Origin: Thermoleophilia bacterium
Lineage (GTDB): Bacteria; Actinomycetota; Thermoleophilia; Gaiellales; SKUG01
Length of the DNA: 14,236 nucleotides
NCBI GenBank assembly: GCA_020438525.1
Contig: JAGQUL010000158.1
Coordinates: 1-14,236, forward strand
Direction of reading: 5' to 3'
Part shown: positions 1 through 6,715 of the stretch, piece by piece
Position numbering within the stretch: the first letter of the stretch is position 1
Layout of the letters: each line of letters starts with the position of its first letter
Translations under genes and position numbers: made by a program
The notes under the pieces: model-generated
Databases searched by the model: none
The model's input: the letters and a program-made list of their open reading frames with translations, nothing else
Told to the model about the DNA's origin: nothing

Positions 1-13
1 ACGCCCAACTTCG

Positions 14-1999
14 TTACCTGCGCACCGGAACGGTGGCATCGCGCGCCGGAACGGCAGGATCGCGCACCGCTCCGGGGCCCTCGCCTGCTCCGCCCGGGCG
101 TTCGCGCCGGGCCATGAGCACGAGCAGCACGAACGGCACGAACCACGGGACGTACAGGTAGAACCAGTGGTCGGCGGCCAGCTGCACCGCGATCACGAGC
201 GCGGCGATCCCGGCCGCCACCTGCCATGCGTCTCGCGCGCGCGGGCGCACGAACGCGAGCACGGCAAGGGCGACGACGACCACCCGGTACGCGGTCTGAG
301 CCCGGTCCCATCCGTACATGCCCCACGGCGAGAAGGGGCTGTCGCGCTCGACCTGGTACGTGACCGTGCGTCGCCAGAACGTCTGCAGGCCGTCGACGAT
401 CCCGTGGTCGATCCTCCACACGACCCACGCGAGCCCGACCGCGATCGCGAGCGCGAACCCGGCCGCCGCGAGCAGCGCCTGGCGCGTGCGGTGCGTCGCG
501 CCGACGTGGAGCAGCGGCGCGATCGCGATCGCCGGCACCAGCTTCACCATCGCGGCCACGCCCACGAGCGCTCCACGCAGCCAGGCACGGGGCAGTGCCG
601 CGAACGCGCCGAGCAACGCAAGCGCGACGAGCGAGTCGTTCGCACCGCTCGCCAGCACGAGCGTCGTCCACGGGCACGCCAGCCAGCCGAGCGCGAGCAG
701 TGCCGCCGCTCGCCGCGACAGCCAGCGCCACCCGATCAGCGCGAGCAGCAGCGCGCAGCCCAGGTCGGCTGCGATCGACGTGGCCTGGGCCGCCACGAGC
801 GGCTCACCGAACTTCTCGGCGGCGTCGTCGTCGAGCAGCGCCGTGGCGGGAACGTACGCAAGGTAGTTGACCGGGCCGTAGGTGTCGCCTCGGCGCACGT
901 CCTGCGGCATGTTGCCCCAAGGTGCGGTGCCGTCGAGCTCCAGGCGCGCACCCGCGACGCTCGCGTAGCCCACGTCGATCACGTTGCCGCCGTCGAGCGT
1001 GAGCCCGATCCGCACGCCCGCGAGCGCGACGCACGCCACCACCAGCGCGACCGTCGACACCCGCCGCAGGGCCAGGCGCCCGAACCTGGTTCGCGGCTCG
1101 CGCGCGGGCGCCGCTGCCGGAACCCCGCGCGCGAACAGCCACCCCATCCGCAGCGCGAGCCACGCCAGCGGCGGCACGGCGAGCGGCACGCTCCAGTCGA
1201 TCGCCCCGTGCACGAACGCCTCGTAGCTCGCGGCGAGCACGACGAGCGCGAGCGCGTCGACGTTCGCGAGGGATCGCAGACGACGCCAGTCGACCACGAC
1301 CATCGTGAACAGCGCCAGCAGCGCGTACCAGATCGCCGGCTCGTTGAGGTCGCCGCCGAACGCGTCGCGCTCGCCGCGGGCCATCGGCCACGTCACTGCG
1401 AGGCCGGTCCACGCGCCGGTCACCTCGAGCGTGGAGTCGCGAACCTCTGCGCGGATCACGGGCTTGTCGGGGTCGCCGTCGGTGCGGCCTGCGTCGTACA
1501 GGTCGACGCGCCAGCAGCACTCCTCGATCGCGGCGGCCGCGCGCAGCGTGCGCACGCCGCCCCACTGCCTGGCGAGTCGGCGCACGTGCGAATCCGCGAC
1601 TGCGGCATCGATCGCCTCCCGTTCCGTGTGGCGCGGCGGGTAGTCGCCGACCGGCAGCGCATAGCGATCGCGCACGCTGCCCGATGCGTCGTCGATCTCC
1701 ACCCAGGCCAGCGTGGTCGCATCGACTCGCGCGCGCACGCTCACCCGCCACGCTGCCTCGTCGGCGAGCCAGCGAACCCGAATGACCGCCTCCGGCTGCA
1801 GCCGCCGGGCGCGCGCCAGCTCCGGCTCGGCCAGCCCGCGCTCGCGCGCCTCGGTCTGGCTCATCCGGGCGAGCGGCGGATGCTCGGGCGTGTCGGAGTA
1901 GGCGATGCTCCACTGGTCGGCCGAGGCTGCCGACGCCGCTGCCGATGCGAACAGCATCGCCACGATGAACACGACACCTGCGGCCAGCGCCGCGCGCAT
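14..1999 (-). CDS. GT-C/GT87-like polytopic membrane glycosyltransferase with N-terminal extracytoplasmic domain
   Basis: This 661-residue membrane protein probably transfers a sugar from a polyprenyl-phosphate donor onto an envelope acceptor outside the membrane. Residues about 4-26 form a signal-anchor. Residues about 30-205 are a soluble region with two PepSY-like stretches (AWRVSV followed by WVEIDDASGSV, and CCWRVDLYD). From MARGERDAFGG (about residue 205) to the end there are roughly ten hydrophobic segments. Family-like marks are DTYGPVNYLAYVP (about 370), GANDSL (about 450) and a lysine in MVKLVPAI (about 483), like the KLTP of GT87/DUF2029 proteins. The overall layout recalls a family I associate with Thermoleophilia. 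The ATG at 1999 was chosen because it overlaps the stop of the gtrA-like gene by one base (TGATG), which suggests translational coupling; the frame is open upstream but reads as a shadow of that gene. The acceptor and sugar cannot be told from sequence. The membrane glycosyltransferase class is fairly sure, the exact family less so. Confidence 0.75.
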   Translation of the reverse strand: MRAALAAGVVFIVAMLFASAAASAASADQWSIAYSDTPEHPPLARMSQTEARERGLAEPELARARRLQPEAVIRVRWLADEAAWRVSVRARVDATTLAWVEIDDASGSVRDRYALPVGDYPPRHTEREAIDAAVADSHVRRLARQWGGVRTLRAAAAIEECCWRVDLYDAGRTDGDPDKPVIRAEVRDSTLEVTGAWTGLAVTWPMARGERDAFGGDLNEPAIWYALLALFTMVVVDWRRLRSLANVDALALVVLAASYEAFVHGAIDWSVPLAVPPLAWLALRMGWLFARGVPAAAPAREPRTRFGRLALRRVSTVALVVACVALAGVRIGLTLDGGNVIDVGYASVAGARLELDGTAPWGNMPQDVRRGDTYGPVNYLAYVPATALLDDDAAEKFGEPLVAAQATSIAADLGCALLLALIGWRWLSRRAAALLALGWLACPWTTLVLASGANDSLVALALLGAFAALPRAWLRGALVGVAAMVKLVPAIAIAPLLHVGATHRTRQALLAAAGFALAIAVGLAWVVWRIDHGIVDGLQTFWRRTVTYQVERDSPFSPWGMYGWDRAQTAYRVVVVALAVLAFVRPRARDAWQVAAGIAALVIAVQLAADHWFYLYVPWFVPFVLLVLMARRERPGGAGEGPGAVRDPAVPARDATVPVRR

Positions 2000-2544
2000 C
2001 AGGCGCCGCGTCCCCCGGCCTGGCTGCGAACGCTCGAGAACGTCCAGATCTTGTTGAACACGAACGACGCCGGCGTGACGATCGCGATCGCGATCAGGTT
2101 CGCCCAGGTGAGGCGGTCGCGCAGCGCGCTCGAGTCGTCGAACACGTCGGTCGGCAGCGCGAGCGGGGAGTACTCGTGCATGAGCACCGTGACGATCGCG
2201 AGGTTCAGGGCGAGCGCGATCAGCCCCACCAGCATGAACGGCACGTACTCCGACCACCAGCCGGCGTGCCTGCCCGACTTGAACGTCCACGAGCGGTTGA
2301 GCTGGAAGTTCCAGAGGTTCGCAACGAAGAACGCGAACGTGACGTACACGTGGTACCAGCGCACGTTGAAGTCGGTGAGCGGCAGGTCGATCCACACCCC
2401 GCCGTAGCTCGGGCCGATCCACTTGGCGACGTTGAGCGCGAGCAGGTTGACGATCACGCCGCTCGCTCCCACCACGCCGAAGCGGAAGAGCAGCAGCCAG
2501 TTGTGGCGCTGGCGAACGAACAGGTAATGGGAGAGGCGGCTCAC
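1999..2544 (-). CDS. GtrA-like family membrane protein
   Basis: This 181-residue protein has four predicted membrane helices and the marks of the GtrA family (PF04138). They are FRFGVVGASGVIVNLLAL near the N-terminus, FFVANLWNFQLNRSWTF in the middle and FVFNKIWTF near the end. Family members help move or use undecaprenyl-phosphate-linked sugars in the inner membrane during O-antigen, teichoic acid or arabinogalactan decoration. The frame is open up to 2859, but the upstream part is Arg/Pro-rich and does not look coding. The GTG at 2544 gives a normal GtrA length. There is no Shine-Dalgarno; a TAGGCT box lies 10 nt upstream, so the transcript is probably leaderless or nearly so. It is cotranscribed with the GT-C-like gene, which starts inside its stop codon. 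The pairing of a GtrA protein with a membrane glycosyltransferase supports a sugar-transfer role; the sugar is unknown. Confidence 0.87.
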   Translation of the reverse strand: MSRLSHYLFVRQRHNWLLLFRFGVVGASGVIVNLLALNVAKWIGPSYGGVWIDLPLTDFNVRWYHVYVTFAFFVANLWNFQLNRSWTFKSGRHAGWWSEYVPFMLVGLIALALNLAIVTVLMHEYSPLALPTDVFDDSSALRDRLTWANLIAIAIVTPASFVFNKIWTFSSVRSQAGGRGA

Positions 2545-2705
2545 TGTGCGGGGGAGCCTAGCGGGTGCGTCGTGGCAATCGCGCGGCAGCGACCAGAACC
2601 GGCCACGAACATGCCTTGCCCCTACGGCCGGTCGATGGTTCCGTGGACCCGGGAGCGCGTCCGTCTGGACCACGGGTGCGCGTGTGGACGCGAGCGGGGG
2701 AACGC
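2545..2705. other. Divergent intergenic region
   Basis: These 161 bp separate the gtrA-like operon from the plus-strand glycine-zipper gene and must carry both promoters. Apart from the TAGGCT box I see only a loose CCGTGG/CCACGG inverted pair around 2640-2685. I find no small ORF with a good ribosome site. Confidence 0.5.
2555..2560 (-). promoter_or_regulatory. Candidate -10 box TAGGCT for the gtrA-like operon
   Basis: On the minus strand TAGGCT (form TANNNT) ends 10 nt before the GTG at 2544, with no purine-rich ribosome site between them. The same hexamer lies 7 nt before the ATG of the membrane gene at 11726. No convincing -35 box is visible. The short gap would give a leader of only a few bases. 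Confidence 0.4.
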
Positions 2706-4037
2706 ATGGTCGACGTGGTTCGGGCGAAGCCCGTGCAGGCGATTGGAGCACACCGCTCGACTCGTTCGATCGAATCGAGCACCACGACGGCGGCTGCCGA
2801 GTCTCGCCTTGCCGGTGCCGACGCATTGAAGGGGTCACGGGCAATCGGCTCGTCGTCATCGTCGGCGGCGCGTGCGAAGCCGACGGTCAGCGCGCCCCGC
2901 GTCGATGCCATGCCGCAGGCGACCACCCGCACGAACCCATCGGGAACGCATGCTGCCGATCCCGCAGTCGCGACTCGCACTGCACCGAAGAAGCCCGATC
3001 ACCGGCCCGCTGCGACAAGCGGCGCCGCTTCCGTGGACATGTCCAGACGACTCGGCACCGATGCGCCGTCGCTCGCAATTCAACGTATGCAGATTCCGGG
3101 GTCCGCGACCGGCCCCTCGGCTCGACACCGGCCCCAGTCGGATCCGGGTGCGCTCGCGCCACGTCGCGAATCGGGCGCGTTTCCCGGTCTCGACGCCTGG
3201 AAGGGCCTGACCGACCGAGGCGGTGCCAGCACAGCTACCACCGCAGAAGCCAGGCGTCCGCGCGACTCCCAGGATCCATTCGCCGCCGGCCGCGGGCATG
3301 CGGTGACTCTGGCCATCGAGCTGCCGGCCGGGCATGGCGGAGCGTTCGGCGGGCTGGACGACCTGAGCGACTCGCCGTTCGACCGCGACGCTGCGATGAA
3401 GACCGAAGCCGGGCTGTTCACCGACACCGACGAAGACAGCGGAGTACCGCAGGCCAAGACAGGCCTGCCCGAGGCGGCCGACCTCATCGAGTCGGGCACG
3501 AAGAGCGCGGCGGATGCACTCAAGGATGCCATGCCGCACCTCGACGATGCCGGCGCCAAGGAGCTCGAGCGCCTGCTCAAGACCGCATCCGCGGCGAAGG
3601 GCGTCTCGGTTGCAGCGCTCGTGCTGTCGATCGCCGACGTCGGCGTGAAGTGGAACAAGTACGGGCTCGACGATCCACGCACGCAGGAGTCGATGGCGTC
3701 GCTCGTGGGCGGCTCCGCAGGTGCCGCGATCGGAGCCGCGCTCGGTGGCCCGCTCGGCGCAGCGATCGGCGGCATGATCGGTAGCTATCTCGGCCCGAAG
3801 GTCGCCGATTTCGCCAAGGATCTCGCCGCCAGGTACGGCGACGACGTCAAGGCCGGGCTCGGCAAGATGGTCGACGGCGTGGAGGCGATCGGCGACTCGA
3901 TCGGCGATGCCGCTGCGGCAATGAAGGACGCGCTCGGTGCGGTGCTCGGCGCGATCGGCGACGGCCTCGACTACATCACGCCCGATCTCGACGACATCAA
4001 GAAGATCGTGCCCGACATCCACCTGCCGTTCTTCTGA
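2706..4037 (+). CDS. Unrecognised protein with disordered N-terminus and C-terminal glycine zipper
   Basis: I do not recognise this 443-residue protein. Residues 1 to about 200 are rich in Ser, Thr, Ala, Arg and Pro and look disordered. A short motif GAFxGLD occurs twice (157-163 and 212-218). Residues about 255-300 are amphipathic helix (AADALKDAMPHLDD, KELERLLKTASAAKG). A hydrophobic stretch near 305 leads to a glycine zipper with Gly at 335, 339, 343, 347, 351, 355, 359 and 363, an exact four-residue spacing that favours tight helix packing in a membrane or oligomer. The tail is amphipathic and ends in IHLPFF. There is no signal peptide or clear enzyme motif. The ATG at 2706 follows GAGCGGGGGAAC; the frame is open further upstream, but that part is Arg-rich and unconvincing. 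The layout would fit a pore-forming, scaffold or secreted effector protein, but the sequence alone does not decide. The next gene starts 52 bp downstream. Confidence 0.7.
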   Translation: MVDVVRAKPVQAIGAHRSTRSIESSTTTAAAESRLAGADALKGSRAIGSSSSSAARAKPTVSAPRVDAMPQATTRTNPSGTHAADPAVATRTAPKKPDHRPAATSGAASVDMSRRLGTDAPSLAIQRMQIPGSATGPSARHRPQSDPGALAPRRESGAFPGLDAWKGLTDRGGASTATTAEARRPRDSQDPFAAGRGHAVTLAIELPAGHGGAFGGLDDLSDSPFDRDAAMKTEAGLFTDTDEDSGVPQAKTGLPEAADLIESGTKSAADALKDAMPHLDDAGAKELERLLKTASAAKGVSVAALVLSIADVGVKWNKYGLDDPRTQESMASLVGGSAGAAIGAALGGPLGAAIGGMIGSYLGPKVADFAKDLAARYGDDVKAGLGKMVDGVEAIGDSIGDAAAAMKDALGAVLGAIGDGLDYITPDLDDIKKIVPDIHLPFF

Positions 4038-4047
4038 CGAAGGCACG

Positions 4048-4065
4048 CCGCACGTTTGCGTGCGG
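4048..4065 (+). terminator. Strong hairpin between the glycine-zipper and lipoprotein genes
   Basis: CCGCACG (4048-4054) pairs perfectly with CGTGCGG (4059-4065) around the loop TTTG, starting 10 bp after the stop codon at 4037. No T-run follows, so it may be a weak or attenuating terminator, or a transcript-stabilising hairpin, rather than a classical Rho-independent site. Confidence 0.4.
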
Positions 4066-4089
4066 ATCCGCCGCGGAAGGGGACTCGCC

Positions 4090-5094
4090 ATGCGTGCCCC
4101 CGGCTCCCGACCCGTCGCAAGCCCGTCGTCGTTCATCGCTGCCCTGCTCGCGCTGCTGTGTGCGGGCGTGCTGGCAGCGGGCTGCGGCGATGGTTCCGGG
4201 GACGACGACGGCCAGGGCTCCGGCGGGGCCTCGACCACCGCGTCCGCCGCCGACGACACGACCGACGACGATGCCGACGAGGACGCGACCGATCCCGGCG
4301 ACACGGATTCGACGGACGTGCCCGGCCCGACCGACCTTGCGCCCGGGGCGCTCGACCCGGACCTGCCTGCGGGCGCGCAGGCGATCTTCTGGCAGGAGGT
4401 CGACGTGTTCGGCGCGCGCGTGCTTGCGACGCGCGACGTGCCGGCAGCCAAGGTGACGCACGCAGCGAGCGTGCTCGCCGAGTACGTCGACAACGACGAG
4501 GACGGCGTTGCCGACGACCCCGAGGTTCCGGCCCAGCTCAAGGACGCCGCGTACCTGGTGATGGCAGACGAACCCGGATCGCTCGAGGGGGACGAATCGC
4601 GCTTCGACCCGTCCGTGCTCGGCGAGGATTCCGTGGTGCAGCCACTGTACGCCGACGAGACCCGACCGGGCGTTCGGGGCGCCGGCGACGCGACGATCGA
4701 GGAGGTGCATCACCTGCTGCTGAACGCCGCGTGGCAGCCGATCGCCTCGCCGCTGCTCGACGAGGAGCCGGGCAGCGCGATCTCGAACGCGATGGACCAC
4801 GCGCGCGGCGGTCGCTTCGACGGGCCACCGGCGCACGGCTATCCGGCCGGTGCGTGGTACACCTACGACGACGAGACGTGCGAGTACCAGTGCATGGTGA
4901 GCGAGTACGTGTACTGGCTGCACACGTCGCTGCTCGGCGGGCAGGCGATGCGCTGCCCCGAGATCGCGCAGGAGTGGCGCCCGTGCACGCCCGACCAGGT
5001 GCGAAAGGCCGACGCCGAGGGCGTGGGCGTGCTCGACAGGACACCGCTCGGCGAGATCACGACGCTGCCGAACGGGGTCTATCGCGACGCCTGA
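4090..5094 (+). CDS. Lipoprotein with acidic linker and EF-hand-like calcium loop, function unknown
   Basis: This 334-residue protein is exported and lipid-anchored. A signal peptide ends in the lipobox LAAGC at about residues 33-37. An Asp/Gly/Ser/Thr-rich linker follows to about residue 85 and probably spans the outer layers of the wall. The folded part has a DNDEDGVADD loop resembling a calcium-binding EF-hand or thrombospondin type-3 repeat, then IEEVHHLL, GSAISNAMDHARGG, AWYTYDDETCEYQC and QEWRPCTPDQ. Conserved-looking Cys (CEYQC, MRC, RPC) could form disulfides outside the cell. I recall similar uncharacterised proteins, often with an EEVLH-type motif, from marine and environmental bacteria. 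The VHH plus nearby acidic residues hint at a metal site, but there is no HExxH. The ATG at 4090 follows GGAAGGGGA at good spacing. The gene converges on the phosphodiesterase gene, with only 9 bp between stops. The lipoprotein call is firm; the function is open. Confidence 0.85.
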   Translation: MRAPGSRPVASPSSFIAALLALLCAGVLAAGCGDGSGDDDGQGSGGASTTASAADDTTDDDADEDATDPGDTDSTDVPGPTDLAPGALDPDLPAGAQAIFWQEVDVFGARVLATRDVPAAKVTHAASVLAEYVDNDEDGVADDPEVPAQLKDAAYLVMADEPGSLEGDESRFDPSVLGEDSVVQPLYADETRPGVRGAGDATIEEVHHLLLNAAWQPIASPLLDEEPGSAISNAMDHARGGRFDGPPAHGYPAGAWYTYDDETCEYQCMVSEYVYWLHTSLLGGQAMRCPEIAQEWRPCTPDQVRKADAEGVGVLDRTPLGEITTLPNGVYRDA

Positions 5095-5109
5095 GCAGAC
5101 CGCTCAGGC
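5089..5109. terminator. Bidirectional hairpin at a convergent gene junction
   Basis: GCCTGAGC (5089-5096) and GCTCAGGC (5102-5109) form a perfect 8-bp stem with a 5-nt loop. Each arm contains the stop codon of one gene (plus-strand TGA at 5092, minus-strand TGA ending at 5104). There is no T-run. The position between convergent genes suits a two-way transcription stop. Confidence 0.5.
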
Positions 5110-6642
5110 ACGCGCGCCGACCCCGATCCCCAGGTGGGCCGCGGCCAGCGGCGCGATGTCGGTGAGACGCACCGTGCCGAGCCCGTCCGGGGTGGCGCCG
5201 TCGATGCCGATCGAGATCAGCGGCGCGGTGGAGTCGGTGACGTGCAGCGATCCGTGCGAGCCGCCGGCGTGGGCGCTGCCACCGATGTCGGTGAACTCGT
5301 AGCCGGGCACCGCGCTCACGAGCACGTCGCCGGTGTTCACGCAGCTCGTGGCGGAGGCGATCCGTTGCAGCGCGTCGGGGTAGTTGCCGTAGCGCAGGAC
5401 ATCGTCGTCGACCTGCAGGTCGAGCAGCTCGCGATCGCCGCCGATCACCCAGCGGTCGCGCGGGTCGTGCCCGAGCGCCGAGCGCAGGGTGGGGGTGCCG
5501 CGATCGAGGTCGCGTCGCGCGCGCAGCTCGCCGCCCTGGCCGTTGAGGATCACGAGCTCGCCGTCGTCGGCGAACACGGCGATGTCGGCGGCCGGGCTCT
5601 CACAGGCACGTTCGGCGATCCAGCGATCTTCGGGGCTGCCGTGGTCTTCCTTGGTGCCGTGGTGGCGCTGCTTGGTGCGATACGCCATCGCGACGCGGTT
5701 CGAGCCGATCACCGCGAGCTCGCACTCGCTCGCTGGCCGTCCGGCCTTCGGGCCGCGGTACAGGTCGACGTCGTCGAACACGTCCTCGAGCGCGGCGTGT
5801 TCGGTCACCGGGGTCTGGCCGTGGTCGGCGCAGAGCATCACCGCGAAGCGTTCGAGGAAGGGCTCGATGCCGCCCATCGATCCCATCGCGCGCCCGAGTG
5901 CGCGGTCGGCGACGCGGATCGCCTTCTGCGTGGAGTCGGGGCCGGCCTTGTGGCTCGCAACGTCGTGCTGGCCCAGGTAGAGCAGCACGAACTCGACTCC
6001 GGTGTTGCGCATGAGCCATCGGGCGATGTGGCCGCCGCCCCAGTCGCGCGGGCGCTTGAACCCGACCTGCGGAAGCAGCGGGCGCAGGCTGCCGTAGAGC
6101 TCGCCGAAGTAGAGGTGGTCGGGTCCGTAGAGCGAGTGCACGCCGAGCCGCTTGGTGGCGCGGCGCACGGGGCCGTAGTCGTGCTTGATCGAGTGTCGCG
6201 TGCGCCCGCGCGACACGAGGTAGTTGATCGACGCGGCGCGCATGCCGGAGTCCTGCACGCGCTCGAAGAGCGTGGGCGGATCCTCCGCGAGGTGCATGTG
6301 GTTGAGGTCGAGCACGACGTCCTGCACGCCGCGCCAGGTGCCCTCCACGGCGGCGGCGGCGAACGACGACCCGTACTCGATGAAGCGGTCCTTGCCGCGG
6401 TCGTACCAGCCGAGCGACGGGATGCGGTGCTGGTCGGGGCCGGCGCCGGTGATGATCGAGGCGAGGCAGACGGGCGTGAGCGACGGGAACGGGCTGATCG
6501 CGTCGTCGAAGCGGGCGCCTGCGTCGAGCAGCGAGCGGATGTTGGGGGCGTGCCCGTCGGCGAGCGCGCGGCGCAGCGGGTCGCTGCCGAGCCCGTCGAT
6601 CACGACGAGCAGCAGTCGCCGGGGATGTTCGTGGTGGTCCAT
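5104..6642 (-). CDS. Type I phosphodiesterase/nucleotide pyrophosphatase (alkaline phosphatase superfamily)
   Basis: This 512-residue enzyme should cleave phosphodiester or phosphomonoester bonds with two metal ions. The expected ligands are visible: Asp16 in VIDGLG, the nucleophile Thr56 in PSLTPVC, Asp227 and His231 in QHDVASHKAG, Asp273 and His274 in CADHGQTP, and a late His at 458 or 463 in GSAHAGGSHG. The length and motif order fit the NPP family (PF01663). No signal peptide or membrane segment is seen, so it is probably cytoplasmic. The ATG at 6642 places the first strand right at the N-terminus; in-frame starts at 6663 (ATG) and 6666 (GTG) cannot be excluded, and none has a strong ribosome site. 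It lies 73 bp downstream of the diacylglycerol glycosyltransferase gene on the same strand. A lipid head-group or sugar-nucleotide substrate is therefore plausible, but this is inference. The class is secure, the substrate unknown. Confidence 0.87.
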   Translation of the reverse strand: MDHHEHPRRLLLVVIDGLGSDPLRRALADGHAPNIRSLLDAGARFDDAISPFPSLTPVCLASIITGAGPDQHRIPSLGWYDRGKDRFIEYGSSFAAAAVEGTWRGVQDVVLDLNHMHLAEDPPTLFERVQDSGMRAASINYLVSRGRTRHSIKHDYGPVRRATKRLGVHSLYGPDHLYFGELYGSLRPLLPQVGFKRPRDWGGGHIARWLMRNTGVEFVLLYLGQHDVASHKAGPDSTQKAIRVADRALGRAMGSMGGIEPFLERFAVMLCADHGQTPVTEHAALEDVFDDVDLYRGPKAGRPASECELAVIGSNRVAMAYRTKQRHHGTKEDHGSPEDRWIAERACESPAADIAVFADDGELVILNGQGGELRARRDLDRGTPTLRSALGHDPRDRWVIGGDRELLDLQVDDDVLRYGNYPDALQRIASATSCVNTGDVLVSAVPGYEFTDIGGSAHAGGSHGSLHVTDSTAPLISIGIDGATPDGLGTVRLTDIAPLAAAHLGIGVGARA

Positions 6643-6683
6643 GCAGCCGGGACGTTCCCACATCACGGCGAACCATGCACGCC

Positions 6684-6715
6684 GGGGCGGAGGCGAGCGG
6701 GGGCGGGGGCGAGGG
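6684..6715. other. G-rich (plus) / C-rich (minus) intergenic tract
   Basis: Just after the stop of the glycosyltransferase gene the plus strand carries GGGG, GGGGG, GGGGG and GGG runs with loops of 11, 1 and 3 nt. That is close to but outside the usual G-quadruplex rule because of the first loop. The minus-strand transcript is C-rich and A-poor here, as in Rho-utilisation sites. It lies between two co-oriented genes and could lower expression of the phosphodiesterase. Confidence 0.35.

Noticed and set aside
2084..2091. GCGATCGC palindromes (HIP1-like) here and near 435 and 520
   Set aside because: They encode Ile-Ala-rich membrane helices in a GC-rich genome and are expected from codon use; no evidence of a spaced genomic repeat.
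167..2407. Long plus-strand open frame opposite the GT-C/gtrA genes
   Set aside because: The translation is Arg/His/Gln-rich with no domain or hydrophobic pattern; it is the antisense shadow of real minus-strand genes in GC-rich DNA. The same holds for long frames opposite 5134-6762, 6224-8350, 8353-9912 and 12008-12937.
2640..2685. CCGTGG/CCACGG inverted pair in the divergent region
   Set aside because: Only six bases per arm, about 25 bp apart, with a mismatch on extension; expected by chance at this base composition.
2565..2705. Upstream extension of the glycine-zipper frame
   Set aside because: The 47 extra residues are Arg-rich and lack a ribosome site, whereas the ATG at 2706 has one.
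2545..2859. Upstream extension of the gtrA-like frame
   Set aside because: It would add over 100 Arg/Pro/Ser-rich residues before a domain that normally begins at the N-terminus, and would overlap the divergent plus-strand gene.
4700..4740. Possible zincin (HExxH) site in the lipoprotein
   Set aside because: The sequence reads EEVHHLL, not HExxH, so a zincin call is not supported.
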